A stretch of DNA of 7,856 bases from Candidatus Latescibacterota bacterium (GTDB lineage Bacteria; Latescibacterota; UBA2968), in NCBI GenBank assembly GCA_018650745.1, contig JABIFK010000431.1, forward strand, positions 1 to 7,856. Direction: 5' to 3'. The notes beneath the pieces were generated by a model. The model was not told the origin of the DNA and searched no databases. It was given only the letters and a program-made list of their open reading frames with translations. This document shows, piece by piece, positions 1 through 6,060 of this stretch (position 1 is its first letter; every line of letters begins with the position of its first letter). Both the position numbers and the translations under genes were made by a program.

Positions 1-564
1 GAACGGGCAGGCATGAGGGCTTGGATGGCTGACTATTTGGCCTGGAATTTGGAAAGCAAGATTGGCAAAGATGAAGGGAAGGCGGGCAACAATCACGGTA
101 CGTATTATGATATGCAGGCGATTGCATTGGCGCTTTATACCCGGCAGCTTGAAATTGCAAAAAAAATTGCACAAAATGTATCGGATGTGCGTATTGCCTC
201 ACAAGTAGAGCCTGATGGCGCACAACCGCACGAGTTGGGGCGCACCAATTCGCGCGGTTATAGTGTGATGAATGCAATGGGGTTTGTCAATTTGACTCTC
301 TTATCGCGCCACGTGGGCGAAGATTTGTGGACGTTTGAAACAGAAGATGGCCGCAGCCTTGCCAAGGTGTTGGACTGGTTTGTACCGTATATTCGTGAGG
401 AAAAAGAATGGACGTGGCAACAAATTCACGATTACAAGTCTGCATCGTACATGCCCTTGTATCATTTGGCAGCGGCACATTTGGATGCACGATATACTGA
501 CATATTGGCCGATTTGCCGACAGATAAAAAACACCGTATTCATTTGACCTGTCCTGCGGTTTGA
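1..564 (+). CDS. Alginate lyase family protein, C-terminal part (5' end outside window)
   Basis: The frame is open from the first base, so this is the 3' part of a longer gene; 187 residues are visible. It matches the C-terminal half of the alginate lyase helical-barrel family (Pfam Alginate_lyase, PF05426), which cleaves mannuronate-type polysaccharide by beta-elimination, usually in the periplasm or outside the cell. Visible signatures are NNHGTYYDMQ (visible residues 30-39), which carries the family's conserved Asn/His active-site pair, and EPDGAQPHELGRTNSRGY (70-87), which corresponds to the family E-L-x-R-T-x-S-x-x-Y motif with its catalytic-region Arg and Tyr. The N-terminal half and any signal peptide are not visible, so export cannot be judged. 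It is followed 39 nt later by an Ldh-family dehydrogenase in the same direction, which suggests an operon for uronate breakdown. The family call is firm. The exact substrate (alginate or another uronan) is inferred. Confidence 0.85.
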   Translation, partial: ERAGMRAWMADYLAWNLESKIGKDEGKAGNNHGTYYDMQAIALALYTRQLEIAKKIAQNVSDVRIASQVEPDGAQPHELGRTNSRGYSVMNAMGFVNLTLLSRHVGEDLWTFETEDGRSLAKVLDWFVPYIREEKEWTWQQIHDYKSASYMPLYHLAAAHLDARYTDILADLPTDKKHRIHLTCPAV

Positions 565-603
565 TCGTTCATTGAATGTGCCCTTTTAGATGAAAGGTTT
601 TTA

Positions 604-1581
604 ATGGCTGCTCCTGTTCCACCGAATGCTTTTTGTGTGATGCCCGAGTCCTTGGAGGCATTTGCAACCGATGTGTTTAAAATGGTCGATTTGCCCGATC
701 CAGATGCCGCTCTAATTGCCCATTATTTGGTGGGCGTTGATCTGCGTGGGGTGTCGAGCCACGGCACGCGGCAGTTGCGGCGGTATGTGCCTGAGTTTCA
801 AAATGGGCTGGTGAATACGCGGCCTGATATTGGTGTGGTGAATGAGACACCGGTGAGTGTGGTGTTGGATGGTGATGGGGGCGCTGGATATTTGGCGGCC
901 ACACAGGCAACGGAAAGGGTGATCGAGAAAGCAAAACAACAGGGCATTGCAATGGCCGCCACGCGCAATCATGGGCACGTGGGCAGCGAGGGGATTTATG
1001 CGCGTTTGGCACACGACTTGGTGACGTTTTCTGTGGCGGGTGGAACCCATTGGTCTAAACCGACGGATGCTGATGCAACGGTGTGGGATGCCATGAAAGC
1101 TCCGCCCATGTGTTTTGGCATTCCCAGTGAGGGAGATCCACCTTTTGTGTTTGATGCAAATGCCAATATGTTGCGCGACCCGAGCCGGTTGGCTGAGGCA
1201 CTGGAAACATTTCCCGATTTTATTTTTAAGAGCTTGGGTTTTAAATTTGTCTCGACACTTTTGGGTGGGGTTTTGGCTGGCACTGTGCCTGAGGGAGACA
1301 GAAAGTTCTCGGGGGCAAATCGGGGGTTTTTGATTGTGGCACTTGATCCGGGTGCCGTGCGGGATGCAAGTGATTTTAAGCGGGAGGTGTCGCGCATTGT
1401 AGCAGAAACACGATCGCTCAAACCCATGCCTGGGTTACCGAGTGCAGAGTTGCCCGGCAGTTTGGAGTGGCAGCGCGAACAAATATGGCGTGTGGAAGGT
1501 ATCCCACTTGCTGAAGATCACAAAGCTTTATTAGAATCTGTTGCCACTACACTGAATTTATCTGTTCCTTGGGAGGCTTAA
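604..1581 (+). CDS. Ldh family oxidoreductase (malate/L-lactate/ureidoglycolate dehydrogenase-like), divergent
   Basis: This 325-residue protein belongs to the Ldh_2 family (PF02615): NAD(P)H-dependent cytoplasmic enzymes that interconvert 2-oxo acids and 2-hydroxy acids, including YlbC/AllD, YiaK (2,3-diketo-L-gulonate reductase) and piperideine-2-carboxylate reductase. Evidence is the motif DLRGVSSHGTRQLRRYVP (46-63) with family catalytic His53, the RNHGHVGSEG loop (121-130) replacing the usual SNHFGxAG, and PPFVFDANANM (179-189) in place of the usual GPFVLDMATS. The segment between about 190 and 212 is much shorter than in typical members, and the coenzyme motif GxKGYG is reduced to IFKSLG (207-212), keeping only Lys209 and the last Gly. 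It may therefore use a different cofactor or substrate. ATG 604 is preceded by GAAAGG at 592-597. The stop overlaps the next start. The alginate lyase context suggests a substrate derived from uronic acids, but this is inference. Confidence 0.85.
   Translation: MAAPVPPNAFCVMPESLEAFATDVFKMVDLPDPDAALIAHYLVGVDLRGVSSHGTRQLRRYVPEFQNGLVNTRPDIGVVNETPVSVVLDGDGGAGYLAATQATERVIEKAKQQGIAMAATRNHGHVGSEGIYARLAHDLVTFSVAGGTHWSKPTDADATVWDAMKAPPMCFGIPSEGDPPFVFDANANMLRDPSRLAEALETFPDFIFKSLGFKFVSTLLGGVLAGTVPEGDRKFSGANRGFLIVALDPGAVRDASDFKREVSRIVAETRSLKPMPGLPSAELPGSLEWQREQIWRVEGIPLAEDHKALLESVATTLNLSVPWEA
1571..1576 (+). promoter_or_regulatory. Ribosome binding site deciding the CheZ-like start
   Basis: GGGAGG lies inside the last codons of the Ldh-family gene, 4 nt before ATG 1581. 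It selects that ATG over the in-frame TTG at 1569, and with the TAATG overlap it indicates translational coupling. Confidence 0.6.
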
Positions 1582-1997
1582 TGCCAGACGATCAATCGCT
1601 ACACGACCTCGCAGCCGGTGGACGAAAAGCTGTGGCACAGGCTGTGCATATTTTGACGCAAATAGGGCAATCAACCGATACTGCTTGTGGGGAGTTGTTT
1701 GCTGCGTTGCAAGAGGTGCTTGCAAATGAACAGGTGCCTCAAGCGACAAAAGGTGAATTGCAAAAGATGATGAATACCTTACAATTTCAAGATGTGGTGT
1801 CGCAACAAATTGTTGCTGCCCAAACGATACTTGCTGCCTATGACGACACGTTGGCACCTTTGGCCGATGCGCCTACAGAAGATGATTTGAAGGTAGATGT
1901 TGAGGGGGCGTTTGATGCCACGGCAAATTTTGATCGTGAGCGGGTGGATGCGGATGATTTGGATGCGTGGATTAATGAGGCCAAAAAAGAAGAGTAA
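1581..1997 (+). CDS. Small acidic protein with CheZ-like D-x3-Q motif (candidate CheY-P phosphatase)
   Basis: This protein of 138 residues appears almost entirely alpha-helical. The central helix reads LQFQDVVSQQI (67-77). It resembles the CheZ active-site helix (QDLTGQ), in which an Asp and a Gln four residues later (D143 and Q147 in E. coli) dephosphorylate CheY-P; here these would be Asp71 and Gln75. After a flexible acidic stretch (about 94-122), the C-terminus VDADDLDAWINEA (122-134) resembles the short acidic CheY-docking tail of CheZ (VDDLLDSLGF). The protein is shorter than E. coli CheZ (about 214 residues). ATG is preferred over TTG 1569 because of its Shine-Dalgarno site and the overlap with the upstream stop. 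It is the last gene before a terminator. No receiver, kinase or MCP gene is in the window, so the partner is unknown. It could instead be an unrelated helical protein with a chance motif. Confidence 0.5.
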   Translation: MPDDQSLHDLAAGGRKAVAQAVHILTQIGQSTDTACGELFAALQEVLANEQVPQATKGELQKMMNTLQFQDVVSQQIVAAQTILAAYDDTLAPLADAPTEDDLKVDVEGAFDATANFDRERVDADDLDAWINEAKKEE

Positions 1998-2049
1998 GTG
2001 TGTTGAGGACAAAGAGGCGATTCATTTAGAGATCATGTAAAGGACTTTT

Positions 2050-2078
2050 AAACGACACCCAAAGTGGGTGTCGTTTTT
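2050..2078 (+). terminator. Rho-independent terminator (serves both convergent genes)
   Basis: There is a perfect 12-bp inverted repeat, AAACGACACCCA (2050-2061) and TGGGTGTCGTTT (2065-2076), with a 3-nt loop (or 11 bp with a 5-nt loop). On the + strand it runs into a five-T tract followed by AT. It ends the alginate lyase/Ldh/CheZ-like unit. It also overlaps the stop codon of the convergent PhoD-like gene, where the trailing T-tract is weaker, so termination on that strand is probable but less certain. Confidence 0.85.
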
Positions 2079-3513
2079 ATTTGGGGTCAATTTGGGCGGT
2101 CTTTTCAACGCGATACAATTCGGTGCCTTTTTCGTCGTAAAAGATGAGGGCTGCCGTTGTTGTGCCATTTTCGTTAGGTGTGACGTCTACCATTAGAAAT
2201 CCGCCGGAGGGTTCGGCACTGGTGTATTTGTGATTGATCAATCTGTTGGGGTCTGATGATTGATGATCACCTGGGTTAATGCCCATTCTTGAATTTGCAT
2301 CAACCAATGCTCCGCACGAGAACTCTTCAAAACCCGAAGGGTGAATGGCGTGGTATTGCCAGTGTCTGTCACCACAGAGAATGTAGAAATTTTGATCGTA
2401 AAATTTGTTGCGATATAACCACGTGAAAAATGCATCGCCCTCATGACGAAATCCTTTGAGGTTGGCGTGGTTGTCCTTTTTGTGTATGGCATCTGGGCCA
2501 ACCATCGGGGTTGGTGAAATGAGAAACTTGAAAGGAGCATCGCTTTTTAAGAGCGTGCGTTTGAGCCATTCTTTTTGTTTTTCACCCCAGAGCGTTTTTT
2601 GTGGGCCGTCGGGCGTTGTATTGGGGCTGCGATAATCGCGGCCTTCGGTGAGCCAAATTTGAACGAGTTTGCCCAAACGGTGTGTGCGATAGGTGAGTGC
2701 TGTGTCGTCGTGAGGGTTTGTGACGGGCACCTGTTCTTTAAAGATAGCGAGGCCTTTTTTGTGCGAGGGCGAGCGCGATCCTGTGGCATCGGCATCGTCA
2801 TATCGATAGTCGTGATCATCTTTTAACCAGTAGGTTGGCACTTGGTCAAAGAGGTGAGCAAACCGAGGTTGGGCAAATTGCTCATGCCATTTTGTCCGCA
2901 TCTGTTTGCTGGTCTTTGCTGCTGGTTTGGCGGGGTGATCGTAATAGACGTTGTCTCCTGTGGCAATGAAGAAGTTGGGCTTGAGGCTTTCAATGGCTTC
3001 AAGGGCGGGATACCCTCGTTTTTTGTCTTCGCCCTGATAGGCTTTTTTGCCATTGTGAAATTGATGATAACTCATTCCTGTGACAATGACAAAGCGCATG
3101 GGTTTTACGACATCGGGTTTGGGTAGGGTGTGAAATGAGCAGACGTTGCCACGAGTGGCGCTTTTTGGAGTAGGGCCATAAACGAGACGATAATAGTATT
3201 GGGTGTCGGGGGCTAATAAGTCGATTTGGGCTTTGATGATGTGATCGTCTTCTGCAAAGGCTTCCTGCCAACCTGTGACTTGAGCGAAGCTGAAGTCTGT
3301 ACTGCTGCGCGAGATTTCAAATTGTGCCCAACCCGAGTGGCCGGGTAAATCGCCGTTGACAAGCTCGGTGCCTTTTGTGAGCCGCGATTGAAGGATGACG
3401 CTGGTTTGTGTGACTTCACCGGCCATTTCACCTTGCCCGTGATCCAATTGGGCGTAGAGGGCGGGTGTTGAGAATAAAAAAAGGAATACAGCATAGACAT
3501 AACTTTTGCGCAT
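2077..3513 (-). CDS. phoD: PhoD-like alkaline phosphatase, exported
   Basis: This 478-residue metallophosphoesterase of the PhoD family hydrolyses phosphomonoesters or diesters outside the cytoplasm. The N-terminus is a Sec-type signal peptide: MRKSY, a hydrophobic stretch at 6-19, and likely cleavage near A21/Q22. Residues about 28-130 form the beta-rich, fibronectin-like PhoD N-terminal domain. The catalytic domain shows TGDNVYYD (185-192), WLKDDHDYRYDD (229-240) and CGDRHWQYHA (380-389), matching the family blocks GDxxYxD, W-D-D-H-D and S/C-G-D-x-H that bind the Fe/Ca cluster. WGEKQKEWL (309-317) is the usual connecting helix. The start has AGGAG (complement of 3521-3525) 7 nt upstream. 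It appears to be transcribed alone, with a hairpin terminator on each side. A link to phosphate starvation is typical for the family, but I saw no convincing Pho box. The subfamily and preferred substrate cannot be read from the sequence. Confidence 0.9.
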   Translation of the reverse strand: MRKSYVYAVFLFLFSTPALYAQLDHGQGEMAGEVTQTSVILQSRLTKGTELVNGDLPGHSGWAQFEISRSSTDFSFAQVTGWQEAFAEDDHIIKAQIDLLAPDTQYYYRLVYGPTPKSATRGNVCSFHTLPKPDVVKPMRFVIVTGMSYHQFHNGKKAYQGEDKKRGYPALEAIESLKPNFFIATGDNVYYDHPAKPAAKTSKQMRTKWHEQFAQPRFAHLFDQVPTYWLKDDHDYRYDDADATGSRSPSHKKGLAIFKEQVPVTNPHDDTALTYRTHRLGKLVQIWLTEGRDYRSPNTTPDGPQKTLWGEKQKEWLKRTLLKSDAPFKFLISPTPMVGPDAIHKKDNHANLKGFRHEGDAFFTWLYRNKFYDQNFYILCGDRHWQYHAIHPSGFEEFSCGALVDANSRMGINPGDHQSSDPNRLINHKYTSAEPSGGFLMVDVTPNENGTTTAALIFYDEKGTELYRVEKTAQIDPK

Positions 3514-3572
3514 TCAGGAGCTCCTGTGAACTTTTGATGACGATATAAATCCGTGTGTCATAAATATAAGTA

Positions 3573-3616
3573 AAGCAAAAGCCCCCGGCAGTCAATAGTG
3601 CTGGGGGCTTTTGCTT
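3573..3616 (-). terminator. Strong hairpin terminator after the enolase-superfamily gene
   Basis: The arms are AGCAAAAGCCCCCGGCA (3574-3590) and TGCTGGGGGCTTTTGCT (3599-3615). They give 17 bp with one G-T wobble (18 with the flanking A-T), an 8-nt loop, and A/T runs bounding a GC core. It lies 7 nt after the enolase-superfamily stop and before the PhoD-like gene, so it separates these two same-direction units. The symmetrical A/T runs would allow termination in both directions. Confidence 0.85.
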
Positions 3617-3622
3617 ACCGTT

Positions 3623-4849
3623 TTATTTTTCGACCACAGTACCTTCAGCTTTAACACGATCGGACATTTTGTTGAAGTCATCTGATCCGTCGTCTTCCCA
3701 ACGTTCGTAGTGAATACCTTGAATAGCACCTTCTTCAAAGCCCGTGACGGTTTCTACTTTGGGGTCGCCTTGGGTGTAAATCTTCTGTCCACTGGGTAAG
3801 TGAATGACGCCTATGATGTTGATTGAGGATAGGTGTGCGCGTTCGGCAGCTTGTTTGAGTTTTTCTTCGTCAATGTCGAGGCCAATGCCGGGTACTTCGG
3901 GCACGCGCGAAAAGCCGTCGGTGACGTCGATGGTTGAGGTGGTGATGTCGTCTTCGTATTGATCGTCTAAGGTGATGAGGTGTGCGGTTGCTGTGGGCAA
4001 TACGGCGGCTTGATGCAGCGAGAAGGCCTTCATGAGTGCATTGCCCGATTGTTGAATGATCACTTGGATGTTGGCTTTGCCGTAGGCATGCCCGGTTTCG
4101 AGGGTTTTGCCAATGCCACCGCCGGTCATATAAACGTCGGCCACGCCGTGGATCACTTCTTGTAGACCGCCCAATTGGGCATTGTGCATGACAATGGGAA
4201 GTTGGGTTTTGCAACGCAGGGTGCGCCAACCATCGATGTCTGTCCAGGGCAGTGGGTCTTCGATAAAAGCGACGACGGGGTAGTTGCGTTCGAGGTTGGC
4301 AACGATTGGGAGGACGGTGGCCATGGTGCGGTTGTGGTTGAAATCCCAGTGTAATTTAAAGCCATCAGGGGCCACATCGGCGGCGGCTTTGGTTTGTTCG
4401 ATGACGTCCCATTTGGCGTCGGAGTGCATTTTGAAAATGCGATAGCCTTGATCAACGGCGCGTTGAATTTCGTTGGCGAAAATTTCGGGTGCGCACGGGC
4501 GTGTCCAAGCACATACTGGTGCCGCATCTCGTAGTTTTTGGCCCATGAGTTTATAAGCCGGCACTTCGAGGTATTTGCCCATCACATCGTAGAGAGCCAT
4601 CCCAATGGCCATGTTGAAGTTGTTGTTGATGAAGTCAAATGGGTTGCGATCTATGAGGGGTTCAATTTCTGCTTGGGAGATGGTGGGACGGTCTTCGTAG
4701 TCGCCGTATCCGACAATGCCGTTGTCTGTTGTGATTTTGACCACGACGTGTTGATCAATGTCGTACATGCGTGTTTTGCCGTGGTGGTTGTCGTAGCGTT
4801 TGGCAAGCGGTAAGGCTATGGGAATGATTTCGATGTCCGTGATTTTCAT
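3623..4849 (-). CDS. Enolase superfamily protein (mandelate racemase/muconate lactonizing enzyme-like)
   Basis: This 408-residue protein has the superfamily layout: an N-terminal capping domain (1-about 110, with the AIGMALYDVMGKYLEVPAYK helix at 81-100), a modified TIM barrel (about 111-315), and an unusual acidic C-terminal tail of roughly 65 residues after the barrel. Superfamily members abstract a proton next to a carboxylate using Mg2+, as racemases, sugar-acid dehydratases or lactonases. Visible barrel landmarks are K140-M-H142 (strand 2), D169 in WDFNHN, and E197 in FIEDP. The third metal ligand position (normally Glu in GE) reads MHNAQ (221-225), so Asn223 replaces it. The mandelate racemase acid/base residues also appear replaced. 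It is therefore probably a noncanonical enzyme, and the substrate is unknown. The start at 4849 is chosen over an in-frame ATG at 4894 because AGGAG lies 6 nt upstream of it and a candidate promoter covers 4894. Confidence 0.85.
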   Translation of the reverse strand: MKITDIEIIPIALPLAKRYDNHHGKTRMYDIDQHVVVKITTDNGIVGYGDYEDRPTISQAEIEPLIDRNPFDFINNNFNMAIGMALYDVMGKYLEVPAYKLMGQKLRDAAPVCAWTRPCAPEIFANEIQRAVDQGYRIFKMHSDAKWDVIEQTKAAADVAPDGFKLHWDFNHNRTMATVLPIVANLERNYPVVAFIEDPLPWTDIDGWRTLRCKTQLPIVMHNAQLGGLQEVIHGVADVYMTGGGIGKTLETGHAYGKANIQVIIQQSGNALMKAFSLHQAAVLPTATAHLITLDDQYEDDITTSTIDVTDGFSRVPEVPGIGLDIDEEKLKQAAERAHLSSINIIGVIHLPSGQKIYTQGDPKVETVTGFEEGAIQGIHYERWEDDGSDDFNKMSDRVKAEGTVVEK

Positions 4850-4855
4850 GGAAGG

Positions 4856-4860
4856 CTCCT
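4856..4860 (-). promoter_or_regulatory. Ribosome binding site deciding the enolase-superfamily start
   Basis: AGGAG on the minus strand lies 6 nt before ATG 4849. No comparable site precedes the longer in-frame ATG at 4894, which would add 15 residues that do not resemble the conserved M-K-I-T-x-I-E family N-terminus. Confidence 0.7.
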
Positions 4861-4892
4861 GATGGGATCTGGTGGGATACGATGTGGCCTCC

Positions 4893-4921
4893 ATGATGTA
4901 TGATCAAATCGAAAAGGTCAA
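4893..4921 (-). promoter_or_regulatory. Candidate sigma-70-type promoter for the enolase-superfamily gene
   Basis: On the minus strand, TTGACC (4916-4921) is separated by exactly 17 nt from CATCAT (4893-4898): 5/6 matches to the -35 consensus and 4/6 to the -10. Transcription would start near 4886 and give a leader of about 36 nt before ATG 4849. It lies in the 114-nt gap after the DinB gene. This is a sequence match only. Confidence 0.4.
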
Positions 4922-4963
4922 GTCTCATTCATACCCAAAAAAACCAAATCTGACCACTCTTGT

Positions 4964-5575
4964 TTATTCTGGGTTCGGTCTTTCTGTGGGGGAGTTGTCA
5001 CCTGGGCCCGGCAAGGGTGCTTTGGGCCTTTCGTTCACTTCGCCTTCGACGAGTGCATCTAAGTCGGGATATGCATAGATGGTTGGCGCGTGATTTTGCA
5101 TTAATCCCCCCGTGTCGGCCGTTGGACCATAGGTGCTGTGTAGCTCTCGGTTCAACATGCGCAGCATTGTGGTCAATTGCCCTCGATGATGCGATGTATG
5201 GTTCATGCGTCTGACCATGACCCAAGCGCGCACATAATCCACATCAAAAAAACGTGTTTCTTCCTCCCACCAAATTTCACCCTTTTCTTTCAGAACGGTT
5301 AGGCGCTTTTCAGAATCCTCAGCGTAGCGTTTGATAAATTTTAGGCGTGTTTCTTGTTCAGGTAAAGGGGGTGCCAGAACATCAATTCCCAGCATTGTAA
5401 GAAACCAGAGGTCTTCACTTATACACTGATGAACCATTTGTTCAAGCACGCTTCTTCCTCGTTTGTCTTGTGGGTTAGGGCGTACGAGTAGGTCTTTGTC
5501 TTTGAACATGCTCCAGACGCTCAAGGTTTTCATCCGCTCGGTTTCATAGGTTTGTATGAGGAAATCGTATTTCAT
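4964..5575 (-). CDS. DinB/YfiT-family four-helix-bundle protein
   Basis: This 203-residue protein belongs to the DinB superfamily: cytoplasmic four-helix bundles that bind a divalent metal through three histidines and include thiol-dependent S-transferases and isomerases as well as many uncharacterised damage- or stress-linked proteins. The triad is visible as His49 in MVHQ (helix 2) and as His126 and His130 in NHTSHHRGQL (helix 3), the classic H-x3-H-R-G-Q signature. The last 40 or so residues form a proline- and acid-rich tail after TYGPTADTGG, probably disordered. ATG 5575 has AGGA 9 nt upstream; a TTG at 5581 would add two residues. The stop of the thioredoxin-like gene is 23 nt upstream, so the two genes are probably co-transcribed. 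The thiol substrate, if any, is unknown. Confidence 0.85.
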   Translation of the reverse strand: MKYDFLIQTYETERMKTLSVWSMFKDKDLLVRPNPQDKRGRSVLEQMVHQCISEDLWFLTMLGIDVLAPPLPEQETRLKFIKRYAEDSEKRLTVLKEKGEIWWEEETRFFDVDYVRAWVMVRRMNHTSHHRGQLTTMLRMLNRELHSTYGPTADTGGLMQNHAPTIYAYPDLDALVEGEVNERPKAPLPGPGDNSPTERPNPE

Positions 5576-5598
5576 TCTCAAATATCCTTTCTTTCATT

Positions 5599-5949
5599 TT
5601 AACCTTGAGTGGTGTCATGTAAGAGTGCTTTGAGTTTGTCCAATAATTCACGCTTTGAAATTATGCCTATGCTTTGGTCGATCACTTTGCCCTTGTTGAA
5701 GAAGAGCAGTGTGGGGATAGAGGTAATGCCAAATTTTAGAGCAATCTGACGGTGCTTGTCTGCGTCGATTTCTCCAAATGTGATTTTGCCAGAATATACG
5801 CGTGCCAGATCATCCATAATACAGGTCATAATGTCGGATGATCCACTCCAGTTGGCTTTAAAGTGCACGACAAACGGGTGTAAATTTTCGAGCACCTGAC
5901 AGTTGAAGTTTTTGTCTGTGAGTCCGGTTGTTGTGGTTTGTTGTTGCAT
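5599..5949 (-). CDS. Thioredoxin-fold protein lacking both active-site cysteines
   Basis: About 116 residues with the full thioredoxin fold order: strand FVVHFKANW (26-34), active-site loop, helix IMDDLARVY, ITFGEIDADKHRQIALKFGI, the cis-proline block SIPTLLFFNKGKVI (77-90), and a C-terminal helix. The canonical WCGPC reads WSGSS (34-38), so both redox cysteines are serine. The buried Asp of thioredoxin (D26 in E. coli) aligns with His29, and the helix proline (P40) aligns with Cys43. Disulfide reductase activity is therefore not expected. A chaperone, adaptor or binding role is more likely, but this is inference. The start is uncertain: ATG 5949 has a close AAGGG, ATG 5964 has no good site, and ATG 5976 abuts a hairpin. 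All are in frame. It lies between the PNPOx-like gene and DinB on the same strand. Confidence 0.85.
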   Translation of the reverse strand: MQQQTTTTGLTDKNFNCQVLENLHPFVVHFKANWSGSSDIMTCIMDDLARVYSGKITFGEIDADKHRQIALKFGITSIPTLLFFNKGKVIDQSIGIISKRELLDKLKALLHDTTQG

Positions 5950-5979
5950 AACCCTTTTTTCCATAGGAGTAATCATATA

Positions 5980-6003
5980 GGATGATTGCCACTGCAACCA
6001 TCC
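5980..6003 (-). promoter_or_regulatory. Hairpin in the leader of the thioredoxin-like gene
   Basis: GGATGATTGC (5980-5989) and GCAACCATCC (5994-6003) pair over 10 bp with one mismatch on this strand that becomes a G-U wobble in the minus-strand RNA. The loop is 4 nt. It lies in the 111-nt gap between the PNPOx-like stop and ATG 5949, and no T-tract follows on the minus strand. It could be an RNA-processing or weak attenuation element, or could arise by chance. Confidence 0.35.
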
Positions 6004-6060
6004 GCAGTTTGCTACGACTGATGAATCGGGACTTTGGTAAGAACTCTTCCTAACCTATTC

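Noticed and set aside
1006..1021. TGGCACACGACTTGG resembling a sigma-54 site
   Set aside because: It is inside the Ldh-family coding sequence, and the essential -12 GC is GG.
996..1427. Minus-strand open frame of 143 codons inside the Ldh-family gene
   Set aside because: It is a shadow of a clearly homologous gene, without a ribosome site or recognisable domain.
1633..1649. TGGCACAGGCTGTGC, with GG-N10-GC spacing, as a sigma-54 promoter
   Set aside because: It lies within the CheZ-like coding sequence with no gene start shortly downstream, and the TT before the -12 GC is altered.
3563..3598. Minus-strand TTGACT in the terminator loop as a -35 for the PhoD-like gene
   Set aside because: At 17-nt spacing the -10 position reads TACTTA, a poor match, and the element lies inside a hairpin better explained as a terminator.
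4850..4894. Upstream in-frame ATG at 4894 for the enolase-superfamily protein
   Set aside because: No Shine-Dalgarno site precedes it, it falls in the candidate -10 element, and ATG 4849 has an ideal AGGAG and a family-typical N-terminus.
4922..4963. Possible intrinsic terminator after the DinB gene (run of seven Ts on the minus strand)
   Set aside because: I could not find a convincing stem directly before the T run.
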